Origin: Brachynemurus nebulosus
Taxonomy: Eukaryota; Arthropoda; Insecta; Neuroptera; Myrmeleontidae
Assembly: GCA_035578155.1 (NCBI GenBank)
Contig: JAPWDM010000009.1
Coordinates: 3,818,001-3,882,000, forward strand
Direction of reading: 5' to 3'
Length of the DNA: 64,000 nucleotides
Both the position numbers and the translations under genes were made by a program. The notes beneath the pieces are model-generated. The model saw only the letters and a list, made by a program, of their open reading frames with translations, was not told where the DNA came from and did no database searches. Positions 35,309 through 48,196 of this stretch are shown piece after piece (position 1 is the first letter of the stretch; each line of letters opens with the position of its first letter).

Positions 35309-35546
35309 AGAGAAATGGCAGGCCCCGGGAATAAACAACATTTTTTTTTTAATTTTTACCCAAAAAAATAAATGGCGAGCAAAAAAAAAAGCTCTTTGGT
35401 ATATTTTCCCGGGCGCAGGGACTGCAACCTCGGCGGACCCCGTCTCGTCAGGCTTGAATTCAGCCGCCAAATTAGAAGGGGGTCATGTTTTTCGAAAAAG
35501 GCTTCATCATGATTTGCTTCAGAATGCAAATCTAAAAGAAAAAATG

Positions 35547-35768
35547 TACACGGAGAGAGAAAATTGCTATAAAAATTACTGTGCTCATACTACAATCGAC
35601 GTGTAACAGGCGAACATATCCAATTTTTGTACGGTAAAATTATAAAAATTACAATAATATAACTATAATTTTTATAATTTTACCGTACAAAAATTGGATA
35701 TGTTCGCCTGTTACACGTCGATTGTAATATGAGCACAGTAATTTTTATAGGAATTTTCTCTCCGTGTA
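35547..35768. mobile_element. Foldback MITE with near-perfect ~103-base arms and TA borders
   Basis: CACGGAGAGAGAAAATTGCT then TACAATCGACGTGTAACAGG and TGTACGGTAAAATTATAAAA are mirrored almost exactly around a ~12-base centre near 35658 (one mismatch cluster, TAC/TAT, in each arm). It is flanked by TA on each side, the Tc1/mariner-type target. The arms are still almost identical, which implies a young element or repeated repair between arms. Confidence 0.92.
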
Positions 35769-35809
35769 GATACCTAAATTTGCAATAAAAGACGACTCTC
35801 TTCCAGTTT

Positions 35810-36250
35810 CATTATTCTATAATTTCAAATTTCAATAAACTTCATGGCGTCACTAAATTAAGAAAATTCTTTTTTCTCAAATCAAAATTTATGGGAATAA
35901 TTTGAATTCGGATAATTTGAGTGCGAACTTTTCATTCTTGCTATAAAAATGACCCAATTCCTTTTATAAATGTGACTGATCCAACAAAAGCTTTTTTTTC
36001 GAATAATCCTGCATACCTAATTTTGAAAAAAATGAAAATAACGACTTCGAAAACCTATAATTCGCTTTCAATTTCCGTTCCGGTTTGTCAATTTTGGTAC
36101 GGAACACTAAAAAATTATGAAGAATTATATTCAAGTATTTAACCCATTTTGTCCCATTTATCTATCAAAACATATAATCACCAAGTGCGTTGTGGACACG
36201 CATTTCTTCGGGGTTCCTCAGTTTTCTAGATAAAATATATAGGACATTTA
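35810..36250 (+). repeat. GACGTCA-type repeat, copy at 35.8 kb
   Basis: Matches 36770-37260 (AATAAACTTCATG(G/A)(C/T)GTCAC, ATGTGACTGA(T/C)CCAACA, ACGACTTCGAAAACCTA, AATTTCCGTTCC, GGACACGCATTT). Related units with an intact TGACGTCA site occur at 47.4, 52.5, 52.8, 63.6 and 63.9 kb. Non-coding. Confidence 0.7.
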
Positions 36251-36251
36251 A

Positions 36252-36740
36252 AACGTAGTTGCTCCGAGATAGTCAGTTACAAAAGTATCTCAGCCAAAAA
36301 AATTTTTTTATCAAAAATTAAATAAAGCATGAGTATTCTTCAGTGATTATATTCGTATACCACTTGTTTTTTTTAATTTCCGCACGCTTATATTGTAGCA
36401 ATATAAAAACATTGTTGAAAAAGCATTGTAAAAACATTGTAAAATTATGTTTATAAATTATATTTCAAAAACGGCGTGGCGAATAATTTTTATTTCTTAT
36501 TAAATATGGTTTGTAACTTTCTATTTTATAACATATTAAATTTTTATCAAATTCCTTTGACATTTTTTCATTTTATTCAAAAAAAATAGTTTTCCCATAA
36601 GGGCCCGTGTTAGATTTACAAAACTTTGAAATCGTTTTTTTTCAAAATTGGGGTGATCAGTTTTTTTTTCGGTATGGGCTCGTATTATTGGTATTGATTC
36701 GTTAAAATCCTTTGAAAAAATCGTTTTACCGACCAACTGA
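36252..36740 (-). repeat. ~490-bp interspersed repeat, copy 3 (inverted)
   Basis: Complete with both ends (ACGTAGTTGCTCCGAGATAG at the left, AAACGATTTTTT... in reverse and GACCAACT at the right). It separates the two halves of the 35.8/36.8-kb repeat pair, so it probably inserted into that array. Confidence 0.75.
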
Positions 36741-36769
36741 AGGACTTAAAAGGGCGACTTCTAACATTA

Positions 36770-37260
36770 ACAATTTCATCGATTTCATAATTCGGTCATT
36801 TCTTTTAAATTTTAATAAACTTCATGATGTCACATTACAAAATCTCTTTTTCTCAAAGCACTATATTGGGGAGATTTGATTGATTAAATTAGAGTAATTT
36901 GAGTATAAACTTTTCATTTTTCCCATCAGAATAACCTAATTCCCTTTCAGAAATGTGACTGACCCAACAGAAGTCTTTTTTCTAGTAATTCTGCATGCCT
37001 AATTTTGGTAAAAATGAAAAGAACGACTTCGAAAACCTACAATTCGCTTCCAATTTCCGTTCCGTTTTGTTCATTTTAGTATGGAACACTAAAAGCATGT
37101 ACTGAAATATTTAACCCATGCATTTTGTCCCATTTATACCGTCTCCCAATCTATCAAAGCTTATAAAATCACCAAGTGTGTTTTGGACACGCATTTACTC
37201 AGGGTTCCTTAGTGGTTAGAAATGTTTCCAGTTTTCTGGATAAAATATAGGACATTTAAG
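36770..37260 (+). repeat. GACGTCA-type repeat, copy at 36.8 kb
   Basis: Direct repeat of 35810-36250. The central site is changed to GATGTCACA. Confidence 0.7.
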
Positions 37261-38345
37261 TATTTTTCGCAAAAGACGGGGCTTAAAAATAAAAAATGGT
37301 TGCTATACATTTGGGTATGGGCCTTACAGACATAACGAAATTATAAAGGTTGCGAAATTGTTATTTTTGGAACCCCAAAAACCAACGTCCTTTCGAATAA
37401 ATACGGAAGCAAATGGACAAAATTAAGTTTTAGGGTTGATTAAGGTGTGGTAATATATTAAAAATATTCACCCAAATTGTGTAAACGCAGATGTGAGGCC
37501 TATTTAATTGTTTTTTTACGCTTCACTAATTCACTTGTCATCTAAAACGTTACAAAAAAACATACACGAAATTATCGAAATTTTTCATACAGCACGAAAC
37601 CGAAGTTATTGATACCCACAATTCTATTAAAAAAAAAAAAAATGTATAAATTAAAACTAGTCGGGAAGGGATGAATATGTGTGGTCAAATAAACCAAACA
37701 ATTGCAGCAACCAACACATGCTAACAGTTATTTTAAAAAAAGGTGAATTTCATGTTTTATAAATATTCCTTACGTTAAGGTCAACTTTGACTAATACAAC
37801 GTCCCCGTTAACGGGAAAAAATTTCTTTAAAACAGAAAAAAACATCAAAAATTTTTTTTTATTTATAAAATATTAAATAAAACACCTTAAGAATATACTC
37901 CCAAATTTTCAGAGAGATATTTGAAAGTCATCATATGTGCTAGCCTGTGAACGTAAAACGTACTCGAGAGCGTGAAATAGAATCTGTGACTTATTCAATG
38001 TCTGCGTTATATAGTATATAAGCCAAAAAGTTACAAAAATTAGTTTTTCTCGCAAACCAGTTTCCATAGCAAAAATTTGGGGGACAGGTCTACCCACACT
38101 GTCAACTTCCCATTGGGTGTCCTTAAAGACTAGAGACTACTGTACATAAATAATTATTTTTCCATTTCGGGCAACTTCTCCCCTGGGCCCCCGATAGACG
38201 CTTTGCCCCTTGCACCATACCGGGGGCTTCGCCTTCTGTACCTAAGGGTGGGAGCCCCACCCTTATCAAACAAATGATAACATTATTTGTTCTCAAAATA
38301 TGCGAGGCAAAATATATTTCAAAAACAGTTTCTTATTTCGATTTT

Positions 38346-38376
<31 letters not shown>

Positions 38377-39794
38377 ATTTTATAATAATATACTGGCGTT
38401 TTTAACATCAAGGAAGGTTCTTAGGCCATTATATAATAATGTTATGGTAAAAAATCCATATAATCTATGTTATCTTAATAAAGTTAATTCGGTTTTTTTA
38501 CCACAAAAAACAAACCGCTAATCCGAATTTGCTGAAAACTTTATCTGGTCTTCATTTTTTGATTAGGTACGCATCTAATGAAATTAGTCCGGAGTTGATA
38601 TCATCATTTGTTCTCGAGATATGCAAGACGAAAAAAAAATCACGAATGAACGAACGAACTAACGAACGCACGCACAGACATCACGCTAAAAACGATGGAT
38701 TCGGATTCTAGTGACCTTGAAACGTGGAGATATGTCAAAATTAGCGATTCGTAAAATCGGACTCATTACAATAACTTCCTATGGGAAGTTAAAAAGTATT
38801 GAATTTGGGGAAATTTTGGCAAAAAACTAATTTTTTTCACGGAAAATAACCAAAAAAGTATGTTTCGAGCATCCAACATGCTGGCTGAAGAACTCATTCT
38901 TAGATTTTTGGACTTCCAATGTTTTCACCAAATTTCATAAAAACAGAATGTCTCACTGGAGAGTTATCGTGCTGATACATAAGTACATAAGTACACACAT
39001 ATTATATACTTATATATGTGCATATATATACAAATTTTAGTCAATATCATTTTCGACTTCTACGAACCTCAAAACAAATTTCTATGATAGTCACTGGCCA
39101 TAATAGCTGAATTTTCGATTCGAAAATTCGTTAAAATGGCAATAACTCCATAACTACTGGCCAAAATGTATCAAAATTTTGCTCATTTCAATACCCTATA
39201 TGCAGAATTATTCCGAAACTGGTTTCATTTCTCTAACCCCAGCGGATCTGGAGATATTCATTAATTTAAACGTTAACGCATACCATATATTCCCTCCGGA
39301 TTTTTTGTTTTTTGGGTCCCTGACGCCCCAAAACGTCAAGATCCACTGAAACCGCATATACTTAAATTGATCTGATTATCATACTTGACATAAAAAAAGA
39401 ATATTCCAAAAATTTTTCAACATTGACAATCACTATTCTTACTATAATTTTAACAAATAATTCTGTAAAATTTTAACTAACTACTTATATATTTTTCTTG
39501 TCCCTTTCTTGGTGTTCTACGCGTACGATTAAATGAATGAATCGCTCATTTCTTGAATATTTCGTAACCAACAGGAATCATCATAATATGTGACGTATAT
39601 TTATTGTCACTAACAAATAAATATTGTTGTAATTATTGATCAAACAATTTTGACTTTGGTGAAATATGTACTAATAGCAAGTCCATAATCTCCAAAACGA
39701 TTATAATATATTTATACGTATTATTTTATACATGTTTATAATATGAATAATATGTTGTGTGTATGTACAAGAACAGGAAAAATAATACTGTTAC
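37261..39794. other. Gene-free; several transposon ends
   Basis: A poly-T tract is at 38341-38375. 38640-38780 carries GAACGAACGAACTAACGAACG-like text, GTGACCTTGAAACGTGGAGA and AATAACTTCCTATGGGAAGT, wording typical of dispersed insect repeat ends. 39045-39145 matches 13560-13740. No gene recognised. Confidence 0.5.
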
Positions 39795-40568
39795 CCAGTA
39801 GTCGAATAATTAATCGATTAATCGATTTAGTCGACAAATCATTTTTTCAAACCACTTTTTTATAATAATGTCGAATGATTAATCGATTAATCGGTTTAGT
39901 CGATTAATTTTTTAATCGACTATTTTACCCTTAATTTATGACTAATGTCGACTAATTTAATGTTTTTTTTTTATTATTATTATTCATTACACTCCAGAAA
40001 ATGATAACTAAAAAATTATCTATGTATAGAATTTTTCACTTTTGTGTGATTAACATATTGTGATATATCCGTGGAACGTTATACTTTTCTTATTCTTAAA
40101 ATAAAATTTAAAAAATGTCGAAAGTCAATAATTAAATTCAAAAGAAATAATCGAATAAAAATTTAGTCGATTTGTTGACTATTTTAAGCTCGATATTTTC
40201 AATTAATGACTAATTTTATCTGAAAAACAACTTTAGTCGATTAATCGACTAAAATATTTTTTAGACAAAATTAGTCATTAGTCGAAAATATCGAGCATAC
40301 CATAAATTGATTAATTGACTAAATATTTAATCGAATTTATTATCCTCTTTTAAATTCAATTACTAATTTTTATTTAATTTAAAAAAAATAAATAAATAAA
40401 TAAAGTTGTGACATATCACACTGTGTTGATGACAGAAATGAAAAATCCCACTAATGAATAATTTTTTAGTTTTTAATTTTTCAAATTTTATAAATAACAT
40501 AGAAAGAAAATTTAATCGTTTTTAGTCATATAAAAGAAATTAATCATTTTAGTCATTTAGTCGAGGGT
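39795..40568. repeat. Repeat rich in TTAATCGATTAATCGA and TTAGTCGA motifs
   Basis: AATTAATCGATTAATCG and GATTTAGTCGA forms occur at 39806, 39869 and 40234 and in degenerate form up to 40563 (TTTTAGTCATTTAGTCGAGG). The last phrase equals the start of the window, so at least two copies exist nearby. The internal AGCTCGATATTTTC at 40189 is mirrored by GAAAATATCGAGC near 40279. Superfamily not assigned. Confidence 0.6.
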
Positions 40569-40874
40569 TTTACCAAAATTTACCTTAAACCTTTACCTTA
40601 ACCAGCAATAATTTTTTTTTTACTAAATTTTCATAATTTTGACAATTTTGACATTATGTCGACAGTACTTGAATGAAAATAATTATATTAACATAATGTC
40701 GTCATAAATATGGCGATATTTTGTGGCGTCAATTTGCAAAAAGTGAAGGTTAACTGTTTTTCAATTCGACGTGTTATTTTTTTTCTTTGATTTTAAAATA
40801 ATTTGTAAAAAGTGAAGGTTAACTGATCGTTTTTCAATTAAACATGTTTTTTTACGATATGTAAAAATTGGATT

Positions 40875-41048
40875 TTAACACATTAATGGTCATGAGGCAT
40901 TATAACATGTCTGCTGCACACTACCACTACGTAATGTATCTAGTCACCACTACGGTGACTAGACAGAGAGCGAGCTATGTTTGTATACCTTATTGGTGTA
41001 CGCGTTTCACGTGACGTCATACGCTGTCCATGACCGTTAACGTGTTAA
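40875..41048. mobile_element. TTAACAC-family MITE, copy 3
   Basis: TTAA borders with ends CACATTAATGGTCATGA and TCCATGACCGTTAACGTG. The inner part includes an inverted pair CTAGTCACCACTACGGTGACTAG (outer seven bases mirrored) and a CACGTGACGTCA segment. Confidence 0.75.
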
Positions 41049-41580
41049 GTAGCCTATCATAATTGCTTTGTATCTAACTGTACAGATACACTTGCTACTA
41101 TCAGCAATTTTCAAAAATAATAAGTTATTTAATAATAATTTTTAAGGATTTTTAAACTCATTTAATGATAGAGACAAGTTAAATATAGATGAGTTAAGAA
41201 TACAGAGTAATTACTAAAATAAGCACGCAATCGTATTTTACAGCAATATTTAATACCTATAGAATAAAAATAAAATAAAAAAATATAGTTAATAATATAA
41301 ATAAAAGAATAGTTTCAATTTTTATCTCATTTTTAATTATTTTACATTAAAATACATTGCAAATATATTTAATACTTGTATTTTATGTATGTATATGCGC
41401 TCATTAAGAGCTACCACAATTTTTTTTTTACTATCAGGGCGGCGCCACTTTTAACTGTGGTGACATTTTATAACGCGAGAAAGTCAACAGCTTATGAGAG
41501 TGTAAACAAAAAAAAGTAACTGTCGGATTTGTTGCATTATTTTATTATTTTATCGATTAAAAAAAACCTTAAATCTTTCG
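41049..41580. other. AT-rich gene-free stretch
   Basis: No gene or defined repeat recognised. Confidence 0.45.
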
Positions 41581-41611
41581 TAACCTAACCTAACCTACCC
41601 TAACCTAACCT
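41581..41611. repeat. Interstitial telomere-type repeat (CCTAA)n
   Basis: Six copies of TAACC in a row, one altered to TACCC. TTAGG is the ancestral insect telomere unit. A 31-base internal tract may mark a healed break or a chance expansion. Confidence 0.8.
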
Positions 41612-42838
41612 CAATGATCACCTCAGTCCCATTAATGATATCTAGCGAGCGGATGATTATTATTAGCCTTTATTCGCAAATCAACGTTTGCAGTTCAAAA
41701 GAACTATATCTTTTCAAAGTACTAAACGAGTTGATACATATCTATGGTTGATATTATGGCGGATTTTTTGACAAGTGATGGAAAAAAAAGTGTTTTAATT
41801 TTTATTTGCAATAAAATAATGTATCACTACTAGTATCAAAAATTATTAATGAAAATCTGTCTCTAGTACTGATAATTTTTAAACAAAGCTTATGTTTCCT
41901 AACCCAATATAAAAAATGTGACAATTTGTGTCAAAAGGGGTTAAAAACATTAATTCATATTGACGTTAAAAGTAGATATTTCGGAAATACCTATATAGAC
42001 ATTATTCAATAAAACACTAGAAATTTCAGCGCAGATTTTTTTTCTATTCTAAAAATTATATTTTGGGGAATCACTTTCATTGTCGCATATTTAATCAAAT
42101 TGTAAATTATCACAAAACTACTAACTCCCACGCCTAAATTGATAAATGATAATATATTACACTCTATCTTGTATAGACTTGTTTTTTTATGAAAATGTCA
42201 TTTTTTAGGAAATAAAAAATGAATAATGCCTTAGCCTCTAGCGGTAGGCACGCAAAAATATGGTGATATTCCCAAATTCACACAAGTGGTTTTTTCAAAT
42301 TATTCAAGTATCTACGATGAAAATAATATCGATAGTTGCTCTTTTAACTACGAAACGGAACATAGTGTTCATAATATACAATAGTGGTTGTTTTTGGTGA
42401 ATTACCAACAATAGTGTTTTTTACTTAAATTAGGTCAGTATATTTATTATTAACCCATTATATCCTGTTCCTATTTTAACTTGTCGAATTTTGATAAAAT
42501 GAAATGAGTCAAATGAAATTATTAAGTAGATCCCCAAAGAAGATCCTGATATCCTTTCCAGAACAAGATTAACGGTCTGTCTTATACACAAAATATATAA
42601 AATTTTGGCGGGAAATAGATTTATCAAAAGCAAAATGAAAAAAATTATACGAGTATTAGAAGAATGAAATTTTGCATAGGAGTTCCTTATGTAACGTAGG
42701 TCACGTAGGTGAGCACTAAGAAGGTATTTTTGAAAATTCGTCCTCTAAATGGATTTAATAGGGGATGAAAAAATATTTATGGAATATCGTTATTTTTGAA
42801 GTTAGTGGTATATGTATAAAAATATGTTACTATGGCTA
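41612..42838. other. AT-rich gene-free stretch
   Basis: No gene. TTAGCCTCTAGCGGTAGGCA at 42230-42249 is A-box-like and resembles the one at 28524, again without a B box. Confidence 0.45.
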
Positions 42839-43271
42839 TTAACCCTTTGCGCTTATAAGACATGTACAGCATGAGAAGGTGGTTTGTCCATTAACTCTAC
42901 CATATTTAAAGGTGTTTTGTCTGTTGGATCATAAGACATGTACCACATGACACACTGAATGTTGAACTGTAATGACTGCTCATACTTCACATTAAATGAA
43001 TATTTTATTTAATAACTGCAAACACATTCATTTATTAGAAAAATTGTAAATAAAATAATACAAAATCACGTTGAATTATCTTTTTTAAATTAAAAACTAA
43101 TAAAAATAGCATTGAGGACGTATTTAGCGCATTTAGTATTCAACTTTGGGGAAACAAGGTTAGAACGTCAAATGAATCCGTTAAAAGAAGAACGTCGGTC
43201 GTTGTCATGTGCTACATGTCTTACCAGCCTATTTACAACTCACTTTTTTTTGCTTGAGTGCAAAGAGTTAA
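42839..43271. mobile_element. piggyBac-like MITE (TTAACCCTTTGCGC end)
   Basis: TTAA borders. The left end CCCTTTGCGCTTATAAG corresponds to the right end TTGAGTGCAAAGAG in reverse. Subterminal AAGACATGTA(C)(A/C)NCATGA occurs twice on the left (42861, 42931) and inverted on the right (43206-43226). CCCTTTGC next to TTAA is a known style of piggyBac terminus. Confidence 0.75.
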
Positions 43272-43289
43272 AATAAATAATATTTTTTT

Positions 43290-43460
43290 ATTACTCATGC
43301 GGGAGAAGTACTAACTTGGCGCACATATTTCTGTACGCAAAATGGCTGTTTGCCAACTGTACTCTTCCCGCATACTTTTTTGCGTGTGGAAAGTAACTTT
43401 CCACACGCAAATTGACAATAAAACACGCAAAATTTAATCAAAACACGCAAAGCCGCCTCT
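43290..43460. repeat. Pair of hairpins with ATGCGGGA and GCGTGTGGAAAGT arms, then 20-base tandem units
   Basis: ATGCGGGAGAAGTA at 43298 is mirrored by TACTCTTCCCGCAT at 43361, and within it TTGGCGCA...TTTGCCAA. At 43379-43411 TTTGCGTGTGGAAAGT is followed by its complement. Then AAACACGCAAA is repeated at about 20-base steps (43403, 43423, 43443). Confidence 0.75.
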
Positions 43461-43640
43461 TAATTTTTCATTTAATAAATATTTCATAATTATTTCTATA
43501 GAAACCGCCAACAAAGTAATTTAAACGATAATTAATTCAGAAAAAAAGACGAACACTCAAAAATATTATTTTAAAAAGTAATATAAATGTCAAAAATAAT
43601 GATAATAATAGAAAAAAGTATGTGAAATTCGTAATAAAAA

Positions 43641-43773
43641 ATAGTATGTGCAACTCGTGCGGGATTGTCGATTGCCCTACTCAAGCGAATGAGCGCACTC
43701 ACTACGTTCGTGCGCTCAACTTCGCTTTCGTGGGCAATCGACAATTTCCCGCACTTATTGCACAATATACTAT
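43641..43773. repeat. Foldback element with GTGCGGGATTGTCGATTGCCC arms
   Basis: GCGGGATTGTCGATTGCCC on the left and GGGCAATCGACAATTTCCCG on the right, extended by an outer ATAGTAT...ATACTAT. The loop itself holds a GC-rich hairpin GAGCGCA...TGCGCTC. Unusually GC-rich for the area. Confidence 0.8.
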
Positions 43774-46700
43774 ATACATTGACTGACAGACAACGCACAG
43801 CCTAAACTGTTGGGTTTAGATGGACGAAATTTAGCACAGAAGATATGGTGTTTAGGCTTCAATTTATAAATAAAAGTCAGTTGTGTAAACGTTTACCGGA
43901 AATTCATTCCCTAAGGGGTTAAAACAGGAAATGAAAGTTCGTTGGGAAGTTCGTCATTTTCGAAATTAGAAACGTGGAAATTGGTATTTAGGCTTTTGAA
44001 AAATATTGAACGTGAGCAATGAGTACCTAATAAAAAGACGTTGCCGATAGGAATCCTATCGGGTATACGGCTAGTCTTTTTATAAAACTGATTACCTATT
44101 ACTCAAGGTTTTTTTTTTTAAATTGATATTAGGAATATAAAAAAAAATTACATGTAAATATTTCTGTTCCCCTAATACCAACTCACTTGCATTTAGAATA
44201 TAATTTTCCTAATGTTCAGGAAAATCTCCACGCGAAATTTTTTCAAAATATTCGAAAGCTTTTTTCCATATTCATTTTTAGTTTGTTAAATAAAATGCAT
44301 AAGAAAAACTATTCTCGTAAATCAGCCTGATGAAAATTCACATATAGTTCGTTACTTCTTTATTTAACCAATTATATTATAATTATCTTTTTCTCTTATC
44401 GAAGAAATTTTAACACCATGAAGTCTGCAACGAAAATTACAAACAAAGCAGTTGAATAATCATCAGTATCAGTCCTCTGTCAAAATGTTTTTAATTTTAA
44501 TACTTGTTTTTATCAATGATTACTGTTAGACCTTTTTTTCAAAACTACTTATAAAAATTCAGCTGGAGAAGTACAGGCGAAAAGGCAAAACTTCATAGAA
44601 AGTTAAGATAAATTTCCCTTAAAGATGACTAACTCTCCCGCGATATTATATTTAATATCATGGTCACTAATGGGTTAAACGTAAAAATTATGTCCAGTGC
44701 ATAATGGCTTTAATACCATAAACCCCTATTTGATTACGACAAAATACAAAAAAAGTTCGCTAAACGAAACCTGTTCATCCATTACAGGTTTTTATTAGCC
44801 ATTAAAAATGATATCAGTAATCAGTATGTGTGAGGAAATGAACTATTACCCCCGTGGACAACCCCGTGAACATTATTTACATGTATCACAAGGGTAACAA
44901 AACATTTAAATGATAATTGCTTTAGCAATCTGCTACAAAACACCCTAATTTAATTCACCCGTCACGGTATCCTATAAAAAAAATGACATTATATAGTAAC
45001 CAAATCATAAACCCCAATATAATATTTTATTTTAAGGGTAAATTAAACATTACATCCATTTATTAAAATATAATTAACAATATTAATTAAAAATGGGGAA
45101 TTTGACTAATTTTGGGAAACTATTTTAAAATGCACATATTTATGTATTATGCATGTATATAATTTTAATTTTTAAAAATAATGCCGAAAATCGTTAGAAA
45201 AAATTAATTTAATATTTGTTCTCAAAATTTGCGCGAAAACGTTCATTAGCTTCAATTACATCACATTCTCTAGATAACAACAGGTGTCATATAACTAAGA
45301 AAAAAAATTGTTTATTTTTCTTATAACTAGCAACAAAATTGTTGATTTTTAAAAAAAATTAATTAAATTTAAATTAATTTCCATAGTTATGTTTGCTAAC
45401 CGGAATTTACGTAGCGACCCTAGTGGCGATAGTGTTGAAATATAAGAGAAAGCAACGTCACAGCCCATTTCTGCTGACGTAATTTATAGCTGAAAAATAT
45501 TAATTTTTTGAAAATTACATAATGATAATTAAGATGAATTAACATAATAAATTGCTATCTTTTATTATCAATCTTCAATAAATTTGTTTTTATTGTTTTT
45601 CTTTGATACTGTCAAATGCCCCATTATCACGTCAAAATGAAAAATATATATTCTAACATTTTAGATGAGAAATTTTGGAACACACAGTATTTATATAATT
45701 ACTTGTATTTATCAGTTTTGAATTCCACAAAACCTCTATAGATTTATCAGTTTGTTTCTGAGTTTACAGAGAAAAATGTTAATTATTATTTTAAAAACAA
45801 AATAAAAATAAAAAACAAACATTTTCAAATGTACGTCCAAAAATATCGTCATCGATACAGTTTTCATAAACAATGAAAAATTTAATCTAGAAATTACTCT
45901 AATCTCGACCTAGATAAAAAAAAATGTACCACCAAATAATCGTAAACATAACAAAATTGTATCGTAACAAAATTAATTGTATCGTAAGAATATCGTCACC
46001 TTAAATCAATTTGTCAAAGTAGTTTCTGAAACTATTTTGTAAAAGTTGATTTTCCAAACAAACAAAAATCGATCGATTTACTTTCATCTTTAAACAAAAG
46101 ACGTTTAAAAAAATTAAATCATTTGTTTCATTTAAAAGATTCTGCTTAAACAAAAGTTCTAATAAGAAACCTACTAATTTTTCCTAAGTTTCAATTTTGA
46201 TTTACTCCTTTTGGTTAAGAATTTCTATAATATACAAAGAAAATGTCAAATCGTGTACTGTCAAAAGAGAATAAAAAAATTAAGATTTATCCAATCAATC
46301 AAATAAAATCATTACAAATTCTTTATTTTTCTATTTATTCCAACATATACAAACATTTTGAAATAGTAAAATAATCGAAATTAATCGAAATATTGATAAA
46401 TCGAAAAAAAATCAATATAGATCCCAATAAATTTTTGACGCACCTATTATAGCTTGAATTGTAGCATCCACTGCCGCAAAATCCATGTCAAATGTTTATA
46501 AACATCACAATTATTAATTATTCTCACAAATTCGGCCATTTCGATAAAAAACTAATAACATTTTTTTCATAAAACTGACACTGATAACATTATTTTAAAG
46601 TTTATTATGTATCAACAAACTGCATAAATCTTACTTTAAAGTTGATAAATAACATCAATAGATCAAATCGGGGCCACGTGATTTTTCTCATATTATTAAC

Positions 46701-47149
46701 TACAGCTCTGTCTATATTTTCTTTTGTTTTTTTTTTTCCGGTCGGAAGTCTGATTTTATTTCAATAAAAAATGATACCTATTTTCTAATTTAAAGGATAA
46801 ATATTAAAATAGAATTCCTGTTTTTAATAATTTGTAGAATTTTATTGTAGAACTAGATCATTATTTTAATTTCTAAACGCATTATACATCATACATAATG
46901 TAGAGAAAGGAATAGAGCGATAAGATTAGAATGAAATAGCATTTGAAATTTTTAAAATCATGTATAGATGGCCACACTGACTTATGCATTCTAGTGATGA
47001 ACCAACGTGAGTACAGAAATCTGAATTCTTGTGTAGATATTTTGTAAATTCCTCATTACTCCAAAGAAAGTTATAAACTTCCGTATTTTATTTTTTATTT
47101 TATCAAACTCATCAAGAATTAGTAATTTCAAAAAACTTTTACCCAACAT
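43774..47149. other. Gene-free AT-rich stretch
   Basis: 3.4 kb with no gene, RNA gene or bounded repeat recognised. A short hairpin CCGATAGGAATCCTATCGG is at 44048. Confidence 0.5.
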
Positions 47150-47500
47150 TTTTATGAAATATATTTATGTTTCTTAACTTCTAATTTTTGGTATCAAAAT
47201 GGCGAAATTATTTTTAGAAATGTGACTGATTCAATAGAAGTTTTTTTTAGTTGTTCTATATGTCTAATTTCGGTAAAAATGGAAAGAACGATTTCGGAAA
47301 ACTATAAATTTATTTCCAATTTTATCATTTTATTTACAGTTTTTAAGAAGCTGAAAAATTTTAGTCAACTTGATGACGTCATCAAGCTAAAAATTTGTTT
47401 TTCTTAAATCAAACTTTATGAAATTTACTTAAATTGGGATAATTGCTTAAATTAGGGCAATTTGAGTGTGAACTTTTAATTTTTGCTCTCAAAATAACGA
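47150..47500 (+). repeat. TGATGACGTCATCA repeat unit
   Basis: Contains CTTGATGACGTCATCAAG (47370-47387) and the family phrases ATGTGACTGATTCAATAGAA, GGAAAGAACGATTTCGGAAA and GGGCAATTTGAGTGTGAAC. About 0.7 kb upstream of the ropporin-like start codon. Confidence 0.65.
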
Positions 47501-48196
47501 AATTCGTCCCTGGAATCGAGTTATGACCCACTTTGCCCCCCTGTTTAGACCAACGTATGCCTCTAGAATACTTCGAGAAATTTTATTAAAATCGAATTAA
47601 ATACTTTTACGAAGCTTTTGTAATTTTTTAACCCTCTACTTCTAAAAAATTTTGATTTAAACATACAAGTCATCTTGTAGGCTCCAGAAACAAAGAGTTA
47701 CCCCCCAACAATTGGTAAGTAACTGTTGCCGGTTACGTTATCTGGTGGTAAAAAATTTAATAAGTCAAATGGGGTTTAATTTCAAGGGGACAATTTCAAT
47801 TATTTTCACAAAAATTCAAAAAATACGGTGGTAATGACGGTAACGGATTAGATATAGTTTCATAGACGATTCTATAACCCTTCGTAAATTTCCTAATACC
47901 TATCATTCAAATGACCTCTAATTTATTCTTTGTGTTTTAATAATGCCAAAAACCTTAATCACAATTGTAATGAACTTCCACCGATGTCCTCTAAATTATC
48001 TACGAAAAACTAATCGATATTTGTTACCATAGTTTCCAAATGTATACAAAACATTTTTGGTAAAAGTCTACAACACGTTTACAACTTAATTTTACCTCAG
48101 TGCAATGTCATTTACATTGTAAACTTACCATAATTAACATATTTTTATATAAAAGTAGTTTTTTTCTGATTATATTTTACAAAATAATTTGACAAG
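47501..48196. other. Upstream region of the ropporin-like gene
   Basis: Presumably holds the promoter and 5' untranslated sequence of the gene starting at 48197. I see no clear TATA box or other site that I can support. Confidence 0.4.
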
